Shown piece by piece: positions 34,703 to 44,977 of a stretch of 64,000 bases of DNA. The first letter of the stretch is position 1. The number at the start of each line of letters is the position of its first letter. The notes beneath the pieces were generated by a model that was given only the letters and a program-made list of their open reading frames with translations, made no database searches and had not been told where the DNA came from. Made by a program: the position numbers and the translations under genes. Source of the stretch: Chlamydomonas reinhardtii (Eukaryota > Chlorophyta > Chlorophyceae > Chlamydomonadales > Chlamydomonadaceae); the NCBI RefSeq assembly GCF_000002595.2, contig NC_057006.1, positions 4,487,633 to 4,551,632 on the forward strand. Reading direction: 5' to 3'.

Positions 34703-35427
34703 CTATCGCCTGGCCGCTGCCCCTTGCAGGCGCCGTTGCCGCGCAGCTACTAGGCAGTAAGCGACGCCGCCTGCCACGCCGTTGCAAAGCCGGAGCGGCC
34801 AGTCTCTGGCCACTAGCCAGGAAGTGGTGAGCACCCCAGCGATCGCGGCCGCATGAGCATTGATGGCGGCCCGGATGGGGTCCACAGCCTGGCGTGCCAC
34901 GGCGTCCAGTGCTGCACAGACCTTGTTGTAGAGCTCTCTTATAGGGTAGCCGACGAGAATGGCACCTGTCAGGCCACCTGTCAGGCCACCTGCCAGGACA
35001 GAGTATGGAGTATCAGGAAGGCCCGTCAGTTGCGGTGCAGAGCGTGACCAGTTGGCAGGACCGGGCGTCAGATGCACCCGCACAATGCAGCCCACTCGAC
35101 CCCCATCCGCTGCTACACCCCTTCCCTGCTCCGCCCGTGGCTCCGCCCCTTCCCCCTCCCCCTCCCGCCCCTCCCGCCAGCCTCACCAATCAGCCAGGCG
35201 CAGGTCCTGAAATCGCGGAGGTGACGGCGGTGTTGTTCCGCCGTCACCTCCGCGGCGCGGACGTGCGCCTCGGCTCTTATTTCGGCGACTCGTAAGCGAA
35301 CCTGAAGCGAGTCGTCCGCTCAGCGCGGGCAATGAGCTGCTGCGGATTCCGAGGCTGCCCTCTGACCGCGCCCAGCGCCCAGCGCCAGCAGCAAGCAGAA
35401 CACGACAACGCTCCAGCTCGCCGCCAT
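34703..35427 (-). CDS. Tentative small protein with a signal peptide
   Basis: On the minus strand an ATG at 35427 in a good context (GGCACCATGGCG) opens MAASWSVVVFCLLLALGAG, a textbook signal-peptide core. A possible short exon DLRLADW sits between an ATTTCAG acceptor near 35208 and a GTGAGG donor near 35185. A longer open frame (35095-34703) encodes LAGGLTGGLTGAILVGYPIR and then a helix-rich stretch with AALDAVARQAVDPIRAAINA. The exon joins are not fixed and the domain is not recognised. The three pieces may belong to one secreted or membrane gene or to unrelated sequence. Three GGCCTGACAGGT-like units lie at about 34963-35000. Confidence 0.25.
35214..35254. repeat. Perfect 17-bp inverted repeat with 7-base loop
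   Basis: Arms CGCGGAGGTGACGGCGG (35214-35230) and its exact complement (35238-35254) flank the loop TGTTGTT. It is very GC-rich and would form a stable hairpin in either strand. It lies just before a candidate minus-strand acceptor. Confidence 0.95.
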
Positions 35428-36246
35428 GGTGCCTAGCAAAAGTGCTTGCCGGTGTTGCAAGCCCTTCAAGAGATGCCTCGCACTTCTTGGGTGCTGACGC
35501 AGGGGTTGGAAGAAGGTGAGTGATGATGGCACAAGTTGAGCTTGTAGATTTGTCCAAACGAGCCAGGATTGCAGGGAACTGAATAAGTTGCGTGATGACT
35601 GCTGGGGTCCAGTTCAACTTGAGTCGCTCGGCCAATGGCCGGACAGTGGGGGGGGGCAGTGGGCATCTGCACAAGCAAGCTGTAAAGTTGCGCACGCACG
35701 GGGCTGCGGCCTGTGTACGAGACCAATCACCAATGCTGACGCTGCAAGCTTGGCGGGTTGAGGAGCCACAGCAACAGCTGAACAGCAGTCTGGGCGCATG
35801 GGGCTGCGTGTGTGTTACAGCCCACCCGCACCAGCGGCCCCGCGCGGACTGAGTCAGTCCGGCCAGGGGCCCCATGCACAGCCACAGCCCCACCCCGGCT
35901 GCCACCAGGCTCCGGTGCTTCCAGCAGCTAGCATCTCCGCCCTCCGCCCCCACCCCCGGCCCCGAGCTGTAGGCTTCGAAGAAATGTAAGCTAGTGTGAA
36001 TGCTAGGCTTGCTGAACAACTCCAAACACATTCCTCAGAAGTGAGCACCCACCCCACCAAACGCCTGGGATCCGGGCCCTCGGGACCCGCCACACTTGCC
36101 TCCCTTGCCCTGCTACATCAGCCCATCAAACGCTATACCAAACAGCATACACACATGCATACTTACACACACTGAATCTCGTGCTTCGCAACGCAAGCGA
36201 CACACAAGCCACCCAGTCAGTCCGGGTCAGTCTGGGTCAGCCCGGG

Positions 36247-36339
36247 TCAGTGGTCCTCCAGGTGCAGCTTGGCCACCTCGTCGTACTCGGCCTGCATGAG
36301 TGAGTGCGTGTGTGTGAGTGTGTGCGTGTGTGTGTCTGA

Positions 36340-36417
<78 letters not shown>

Positions 36418-37110
36418 AAGAGCACAAGGAAAACGTTGCGCAAAGACAGTGTATGCGATGCAGCAAAGCGACGGTTTACGGATGTTACCTGAAGTTACCT
36501 CGCATACCTGCTGCGGTGAGCCGCCGGTCTTACCAACCGGAAATCGCGCAACCCCCGCTACTCTAACCTCGAGGGGGGATTCGTGTCCACACGCTCTCAA
36601 GGGTGCAAACCCATGCATGTGCTCACGGTACCGTGAGGCCCAGGCACTCCTACGATTCCTAGCTCCTCGTCGCTACTCCTGGCCGCTAAGTCCAAGCTCC
36701 CGCCCAATCCTCGATGAAATTCTCACCTACGAGCGATTAAGAAAACAACAGAGCACAGGGCGGCAGCAGGGGAGTGTCACGAACAAGAGCGAAGGAACAT
36801 GTTAGCGCGGCGGCGCGCGACGAGCAAGAGCAAACACGCAGCCCAGTCCCAGCCCAATTAACTATACTAGGGGTTGCGCGATTTGGGAAAGAGACGGAGG
36901 GTGGGCGACCACGAGCAAGTAAACAGGCGGGGGACGGCATGGGCGCATGCATGACGGCAAATGCAAATGGGGTGTCAGCACCATGGGCTGGCGGGGGAAA
37001 AAAACCCCGCTCCCCACTCCATGGTGCGACGGAGGCGGCACATGTGTGTGTGTGTGTGTCTGAATGTGTGTGTGTGTGTGTGTGTGTGTGCGTGAGTGTG
37101 TGAGAGAGAG

Positions 37111-37150
<40 letters not shown>

Positions 37151-37827
37151 AGTGAGTGTGTGTGTGTGTGTGTGACAACGGTTTACAGTTGTTTATCAGA
37201 TCACGTGATCGTGTACCCGGACAACCCGTAGTTGCTAGTGCCAGGGGCGCATTAGCACCTTGTTTGTCGCGCAATGGTCTGGCAGTACATGTCTCCCAAG
37301 CCTACGCGTAGCGTTAGACGTCAGTTTGGCCACAGGAGCCGCACCTCCATCTATTGTGGTTAGACACTGATTTGGCCCTAAGAGCCGCATCTCCGTCTAT
37401 ATTGGTGAGACGTCGGTTTGGCCCTAGGAGCCGCACCTCCGTCTATATCAACTCTGCTGCGAGCCGGCAGCTGGTCACTATGCATTGTTTGTTCGCCTAG
37501 CAAAAAGTCATGTACCGTCCAAGTCCGGCACGTGGCCGCAGCAACCGCACAACAAGCACCCCGCCGGCACTAGCTACCTTCCCTTCCCTACAGGGCAGAA
37601 TATGCCTAAGGGCAGCCACAAAGTGAAAGAGAGGATCAAATAACCAAAACCGTCTGTGTCCTAGCCCTGCAGTCACAACAAGCCGCTAACTTCCGCTAGA
37701 CTTAAAAACCCACACAGTGCGCGCCCCTCTCAGTTATCCGCCATGTGCATTACTGCACGGGGTGTACGCAGCGCCGGTCCCCCTCCTCAGTCACGATGTC
37801 CGTGCCCCGCCAGTACGGCTGCAGACC

Positions 37828-37913
<86 letters not shown>

Positions 37914-38834
37914 AGGAGCACAAGGGAAAAAAAGCGCAAACTCGCGAAGACTGTCTGTGCATGTGCGTGTGTGTGTCTGTGTGTCAGGGTGCTCAAGCAG
38001 TGGGCAAGCCATGATCAACACGAACAGCCCCAACCAGCAGGCAACAGCAAGAGGCTCAAGCTGTCGCTCGCACACGGGGCACACCTTCACCCCAGCCCCC
38101 CTACATGCACAACCCACCCTGACTCTCCCTCTCCCTCTCCATCTCCCTCTCCCTCCCCGTAACTAACGCCTCTGCCTGTGCTCCGCTAGCTTAGCTTGGT
38201 TTGGTGTACTTTGGGCTGGTATTTACAATCCCCGCACCTGCAGCTGCGATATCTTGAGCCCCATGCTGCGCACCACCCGCTGCCGCTCCTCCTCCGGCAG
38301 CGCCTGCAGCAGCGCCTCCCAGCGGCCCAGGCACGCCTTCACGGCCGTCTTGGCCTCCGCCACTGACTCGTTGAAGTACACCGTCTCCGCCTCCTCCTTG
38401 GCGTACTCGATCTCATCGCGCGCCGCCGCAAACAGCTCGTTCACGGCGTCAACCTGCAAGGAGCCGGATTTGTGTGTATTTCGGTAGAGGGACACTTGCG
38501 CACACACGGGCTTAGCCACGACCTACGCCGTGTTCAGCTCACACCTACGCTCTAAGCACATGCCGCGCCTGGTGCTGTGCTGGTACCCAGCCCAGCGCAC
38601 CTCCTTGGACACGTCTAGGGGGGCGCTGGCGAACCCGCGACTGGGCCCCAGCCCATGCAGCGCCCCTTGTGGGTGTTGCGCGCCAAGGGCTGCTGCTGCC
38701 ATGGACGGGGTAAAAATGGCGTGCAGCGTGGCGACGCGTGTCCCCACGATAGCACAGCCGCTTGAAGCCGAGGCAGCATAATGCGACAGCCGGCGGCACA
38801 GCAGGGACGCAGCGCCTCGCACCGCGGAGCTCAT
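36247..38834 (-). CDS. Small predicted mitochondrial protein, conserved-looking, function unknown
   Basis: Three exons: 38834-38601, 38453-38238, 36291-36247, in phase, giving 164 residues. The first about 65 residues are Arg, Ser and Ala rich without acidic residues ([20 protein letters not shown]), then [14 protein letters not shown], which fits a mitochondrial presequence. The mature part is helical and charged: [72 protein letters not shown]. The last exon is only 15 codons long. It was chosen because it continues the helix in phase after a CATGCAG acceptor and ends in TGA. I do not recognise a named family. The second intron (1.9 kb) has taken up a retroposon-like repeat, two GT microsatellites and a 46-bp tandem repeat. 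The gene is divergent from PRMT5, 221 bases away. Confidence 0.75.
36415..37009 (-). mobile_element. Dispersed repeat, long copy A (non-LTR retroposon-like)
   Basis: About 595 bp. On the plus strand it begins TTAAAGAGCACAAGGAAAAC directly after a GT run (36342-36414) and ends in a CGGGGG...CCCCG hairpin. It matches copy C (44260-44852) at all but roughly ten positions by eye. Shortened copies share only the end next to the GT run. The element is therefore read on the minus strand with that end as its 3' end and (CA)n as tail. It contains a 16-base palindrome CTCACGGTACCGTGAG near 36623 and a 15-bp inverted repeat (AAATCGCGCAACCCC near 36541, its complement near 36869). No protein is encoded. 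Confidence 0.75.
37315..37452 (+). repeat. Three diverged 46-bp tandem units
   Basis: Units start at 37315, 37361 and 37407, each with TTTGGCC, AGAGCCGCA or GGAGCCGCA, then TCTAT. They lie in intron 2 of the mitochondrial-protein gene, right of a compound GT/GA microsatellite (37043-37172). Another GT run is at 37831-37912. Confidence 0.85.
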
Positions 38835-39055
38835 TTGTTCAGTAGGTTTGGGCCACGGGGCGTTTACAAGGATGGGATGCCGGATATGATATGCGTTATC
38901 AAGTTGATTATCTTGGGATTTTATTTGCTCTGTGCTGTGCTAGAGTGCTGCCCAGGGCACTAGTGCTGCATGGAGTGCACGCGCAACCGCCGAACATGTC
39001 CACATATTCTCTACGGGCTCTAACATGCATTGTTTCCATTGATAGGTACATATAG
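38835..39055. promoter_or_regulatory. Short shared promoter between mitochondrial-protein gene and PRMT5
   Basis: Only 221 bases separate the two divergent start codons. The sequence is AT-richer than its surroundings (for example GATATGATATGCG at 38884 and TTGATAGGTACATATAGATG before the PRMT5 ATG). No canonical TATA box can be assigned to either side. Confidence 0.5.
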
Positions 39056-42000
39056 ATGAAAATGGTGCTTGGTAAAAGGTCTGACTATGGCGACGCCAAG
39101 TATGCAGGCGTGCAGGTGCCCTTCTCCGATGATATACCCAAGACCGTAGAAGTGAGTAAACCGCAAAAAGTGTAAATAACTCTCTCGGGCGGGGTACATC
39201 GCGGTCGGCGCCCGATCGCCATGTTTCGCGCCGCCCTGCGCCCACCGCTTTGCCTCACCCGGCCCCCTCTGGCTTGCAGTCCTATGGCCTGTGCGGCTTT
39301 GACTTTGTGGTGGCGCCGCTGGTGCGCGAGAGCTGGCGCCCGCCCGCCCCGGCCGTGCTGGACAACGGCGCGCTGCCCTCGCCGCTGGAGCGAAGCGACT
39401 GCCTCTACATCAACAGCTCGCAATGGGCCAACCAGGTGCGGCCGGGGCAGGGGGATGGGCAAGAGGGAGCGGCAAGCGGGAGCGGCACCAGCACGCGGCG
39501 GCAGTTGGTACGGCTGGCGGGACCAAGTGTGCGAGTCGAGCCCTCGGGCTGTGTGCCTGGGCACGGTTGGCGCCTGAACGCGCCGTGCCGGCTCTTGCCC
39601 AACACACGCTCTTGCAAAGTACGCACCCCTCCTCCCCACCTCCCACGCATCCCACACCTCCTTATCCCCCCCTCCCAAAAGGTGGTGGGCGCCGTCAGCG
39701 ACTGGATCCAGCCCGACGCGGCCAACCCCGCACTGCGCCAGCGCTCCGTGACCGCCCTCAAGACGCAGCTGGGCTGGGCGGCGCACCTGGGGCTGCAAGC
39801 GGTGGTCATGCCGCCGCCGCACGCGCCCGGCCGCTGCCCCAACTACGCCGGCGTGCTCAACCAGGTGGGGGTGGGGTCGTGAGAGGGGGCTGCGAGAGGG
39901 GGGCTCTGAGAGGGGGCTGTGAGAGGGGGGAAGCGGGGCAGGGGGGGGGGGCAGAGGGGCTGGGGCGCGCGGGGGCTGGGGTTGGGGAGGGCGGGCTTGG
40001 GGTGGGGAGGGGCGGTGGGCGGAGCCGTGGGTGGAGCCGTGCGCGGTCCTTGGAGGCGGAGGGAAGGGGCTTCGTGTGTGCTCCCTTGATTAACGTATTG
40101 CGCCACGCGACGCTTTTTGCCTTCCTACCGCAGGCGCTGCAGAGCCTAACCCACATGGCGCTGTGGCTCACGGTGCCGCTCGTCATCCCCACACCCACAC
40201 CCGCCCACGGTGCTGACAGCGGCGCGGCGGTGTCGGCTGTGGCGGGCGCGGGCGGCTTGGACGGCTGGGAGGCATGGCACCAGGTGGGGCGGAGGGCGGA
40301 GGGGGTATTTGGGGGAGGGGGGGTGGGGGAGGGGGGGTGGGGAAGGGGGGGTGGGGGAGGGGGGACAGCATGAGGGAGGTGGAGAGCGGCAACGGAACAC
40401 ACAGGGAATGTGGACCAGGCCTGCGGTGTGGCTTGTGGCTTGTGGCTGGCGCCTGGCGGACCCGTGCGGCTCCTCACCCCGGAGGAGGAGCCCAGAGACC
40501 GCCGAGACGACCCGCTTCGCTCATGCTGTCTCGCGCCCCACCATTCCTCTTTCCCCACCCACCCCACCCCAAGATTTTCTACCGGCTACCATTTCCTTAG
40601 CTACTCCAGAATGTAACCCCACCCACCCACCCCACCCCCATCCCGCCGCTCCGCCCCGTAGGTCCGCGCTCAGTGCGACCACCACAACCTGCTCGGCGCG
40701 GCGCTGCTGGTGGGCCCCACCCTGCCCTCCCCCGCCTCGCTCAAGCGCTGGGCGGGCGAGCCCGTCAAGGCGCTGCTGCTGCCCACGGCCGTGTTCTCCG
40801 CCAACAAGCGCGGCTACCCGGTGCTGCCCAAGGCGCACCAGGAGCTGGTGGCGGCCTTCTTCAGGCTGGGCGTGCAGGTGGGTGGGTAGGGCTGTGTGTG
40901 TGTGGCTGTGTATGTGTGGCTGTATGTGTGTTAAAAGACAACAAAAGAATCCCGCCCGTGTGTGTGTGTGTGTGTGTTAAAGAGCACAAGGAAAACGTTG
41001 CGCAAAGACAGTGTATGCGATGCAGCAAAGCGACGGTTTACGGATGTTACCTGAAGTTACCTCGCATACCTGCTGCGGTGAGCCGCCGGTCTTACCAACC
41101 GGAAATCGCGCAACCCCCGCTACTCTAACCTCGAGGGGGGATTAGTGTCCACACGCTCTCAAGGGTGCAAACCCATGCATGTGCTCACGGTACCGTGAGG
41201 CCCAGGCACTCCTACGATTCCTAGCTCCGCGTCGCTACTCCTGGCCGCTAAGTCCAAGCTCCCGCCCAATCCTCGATGAAATTCTCACCCTCATGCGGCC
41301 ATGTAGCACCAGGTCCAAGTACACGCACAGCTTATGGGGACGTCGATCCCCCGGGGCGGCGGCATGGGGAGGGTGGGCCGAAAGTTAGTACAGTACAGGT
41401 TATGGCGCAAATCGGAGGAACGCGACAAGCAGGAGGAACACGGCGCGCCCGAGGCGTGTGTGTGTGTGTGTGTGTGTAAAGGGTGTTTCGGGATGGCGCG
41501 GGCGGGCGCGTGGGGGCAGGCCTGAGCGGCACCAGCAACGATACCGGTGGCAACCACGTGGCCCTGCCAGCCCTCCGCGGCACCCCCAACCCCCTTCCGG
41601 CCCTCAATTGCCTGACTCGCACCTCGCACCACCCCCCACCTCCATCCCACCATCCCAACCTTCTTTGCAACGCCCACCCCAACCGGACCCCCGCCCACTT
41701 CCCACCCCTTAACCCAGGTGGTGATCACAGGCGAGGCCTGCCACGCCGTGCCGCCGCCCGCCGCCGCCGCCGCCGCGGCCCCGGGCGCCAAGCAGGTGAC
41801 GCCGGCGCCCGCCGCCGCCGCCGCGGTGGGCCCTGGCGGCGAGCCGCTGGGCTTCACAGTGACAGACCCGGGCGAGAGCCACCCGCTGCGGCCGTACTGG
41901 GAGTACCTGTGCTTCCTGTTCAGGCGGCTGGAGGTGGTGTGTGAGCAGGTGCGGAGGAGGGGGCGGGAGGGGAGGAGGGAGGGTGGGTGGAGAAGGGAGG

Positions 42001-42338
42001 GGAGGTGGGTGGTGGGGTAGGGCGGGTCGGGGCGGGTTGGGGGAAGGCTGGCGGGTGCGGTGGGGTGGCATGGTGTGGTGTGGCGCACACATGTGAGGTG
42101 GAGGCGGAGGTGGAGGTGGAGGCGGAGGCGGAGGCAGCTGGTTGCGGAACAGCCTGTCCGGGGCCGCCACAGGTAGCACCTTGTGTACGGTGCCTTAGCT
42201 CCCACCAACAACACGCGTGAGCTGTCCTGGTGAGTGTGCTGACCCCGTTTGTGACACACCCGCACACGCACAGGAGCGGCAGGAGGCGAGTTACCGGGAC
42301 TACCTGCAAGTGCCGCTGCAGCCGCTGCAGGTGGGAGG

Positions 42339-42381
<43 letters not shown>

Positions 42382-42402
42382 CGTGTGTTTTGTGTGTGCG
42401 AG

Positions 42403-42461
<59 letters not shown>

Positions 42462-43546
42462 CACGTCAGAGGCCCTGTGCTGTAACGTGCAACATGCAGT
42501 GTCTGTGCGCGTGCGCGCACATGTGTGTTCCTGGTAATATCAGAACGAGTGTGTGTGTACCGGTCATATGTGCACCGGTATGCCTGTGTGTGTGCGTGCG
42601 TGGGGCCTGTGGCGGGCTTTCGTTGGGGCTTGGGGCGGGGCCGTCCGGGCATGTGGCGGCATGCAGCTGCCACCGCACAGCAGCAGCGAGGTACAGAGGC
42701 GCAGAGGATGAGTCACCTTGTGACCCGACCGCGCTGCGGCGCAACCTGGTGGGGGTTCCAAACCTAAACCAAAAACTTTGATACTGATGCGCCTCACTCG
42801 CACCGATGCGCTTATGCCTTGGGCATTTCATGTCTGCATAGGGCATCGACGATCGCGCATGCATAGAGTCAAGCACGCTCTCGTGCAAACGGGGGCTCTG
42901 GGATGTGCACGGGGCAAAGGCGGAGCTGCGCAGACGATGCGACACACCTTGAGACCCGACCGCGCTGCGGCGCATGTCCCTGGGGGTTCCAAACCTAATA
43001 CCAAAAACTTTGATACTGATGCGCTCCACGGCTTTGCCACCGCCCGCCCGCCGGCACGCCGGCACGCACGCATGCAAGCACGCACGCACAGATGCAAGCA
43101 TGTTGCATCTCTTTTCACTGTCGCTCCTGTCCCACTTTGGTCTCGCACGCCTGTGGTACCTGGCCACCAAACAGCAACATGCCGCGCAACCGGCCTCCTC
43201 CTTCACCTCCCTACCCCCCACACACCTCCCCCTATCCCCATACCCCACCCCCCCACCCCATCCTGTACCGCTTTTCCAAACATCCTTGCCACCTCCCACC
43301 CCACCCCCGGCAGGATAACCTGGAGTCCCAGACGTACGAGACATTTGAAAAGGACACCCAGAAGTACACCCTGTACGAGGAGGCGGTGTTCAGGTGGGGG
43401 TGGGGCTTGGGGGGGGGGGGGAAAGGGCACCGGGGGGCGGTTGCTTCCAGCAGTCTCATGGGGGACGCAGGGTGGGGGCGGGCCGGGAGGGGCGGAGTTA
43501 CAGCCCGCAGCACCTTTCCACACCACCCCAACACACGCGCCCGTAC

Positions 43547-43583
<37 letters not shown>

Positions 43584-44189
43584 GCCTTTCCTGCATGCGC
43601 CCTCCAACCCACATCCCCCTCTCCCTCCTTCCCTCCCTCCTTCCCTCCCGCCTTCCCTCCTTCCTCCACCTCCTTCCTCCACCTCCCTCCTCCACTTCCT
43701 CCCCCCTCCTCCCGCGCAGGGCGCTCAAGGACCGGCAGGCCGCCGAGGCCGCCGCCGCCGGGCCGCGCGACCCATTCGACCCAGCCAACGCCACCGACGC
43801 GCCCGCCGCCTCCGCCGCCTCCACCTCGGGTCGACCGGTGGTTCTCATGGTGGTGGGCGCGGGCCGCGGGCCCCTGGTGCGCGCCTCCATGCGGGCTGCG
43901 GCGCGGGCGGGCGCGCGGCTGCGTGTGTACGCGGTTGAGAAGAACCCCAACGCGGTGGTGCACATCCAGCACATGCTGCGGACCGAGGGGTGGAGCGACT
44001 GCGTGACTCTGGTGTCGGCGGACATGCGGCACTGGCAGGTGGGCGGGCGGGGCGGGGAGGGGCGGGGAGGGGAGGGGAGGGGAGGGGAGGGGAGGGGAGG
44101 GGAGGGGCGGGGAGGGGCGGGGAGGGGAGGGGAGGGGAGGGGAGGGAAGGTGGGGTGGGTTGGGTAGTCTGTTCCAGGGGAGGTGTGTG

Positions 44190-44262
<73 letters not shown>

Positions 44263-44908
44263 AAGAGCACAAGGAAAACGTTGCGCAAAGACAGTGTATG
44301 CGATGCAGCAAAGCGACGGTTTACGGATGTTACCTGAAGTTACCTCGCATACCTGCTGCGGTGAGCCGCCGGTCTTACCAACCGGAAATCGCGCAACCCC
44401 CGCTACTCTAACCTCGAGGGGGGATTAGTGTCCACACGCTCTCAAGGGTGCAAACCCATGCATGTGCTCACGGTACCGTGAGGCCCAGGCACTCCTACGA
44501 TTCCTAGCTCCGCGTCGCTACTCCTGGCCGCTAAGTCCAAGCTCCCGCCCATTCCTCGATGAAATTCTCACCTACGAGCGAATAAGAAAACAACAGAGCA
44601 CAGGGCGGCAGCATGGGAGTGTCACGAACAAGAGCGAAGGAACATGTTAGCGCGGCGGCGCGCGACGAGCAAGAGCAAACACGCAGCCCAGTCCCAGCCC
44701 AATTAATTATACTAGGGGTTGCGCGATTTGGGAAAGAGACGGAGGGTGGGCGACCACGAGCAAGTAAACAGGCGGGGGACGGCATGGGCGCATGCATGAC
44801 GGCAAATGCAAACGGGGTGTCAGCACCACGGGCTGGCGGGGGAAAGACCCCGTGTGTGTGTGTGTGTGTGTGTGTGTGTTAAAAAACGAAACGAAAGCCC
44901 GCCCAGAC

Positions 44909-44977
<69 letters not shown>

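Noticed and set aside
36415-37009. Dispersed repeat as a TTAA-targeting DNA transposon
   Set aside because: TTAA appears only at the GT-run side, shortened copies keep one common end, and no terminal inverted repeats are visible.
37315-37452. CRISPR-like direct repeats
   Set aside because: Units are contiguous tandem repeats without spacers, in a eukaryotic intron.
41291-42271. 326-codon minus-strand open frame over PRMT5 exon 6
   Set aside because: Antisense shadow covering a conserved PRMT5 exon and two simple-repeat introns.
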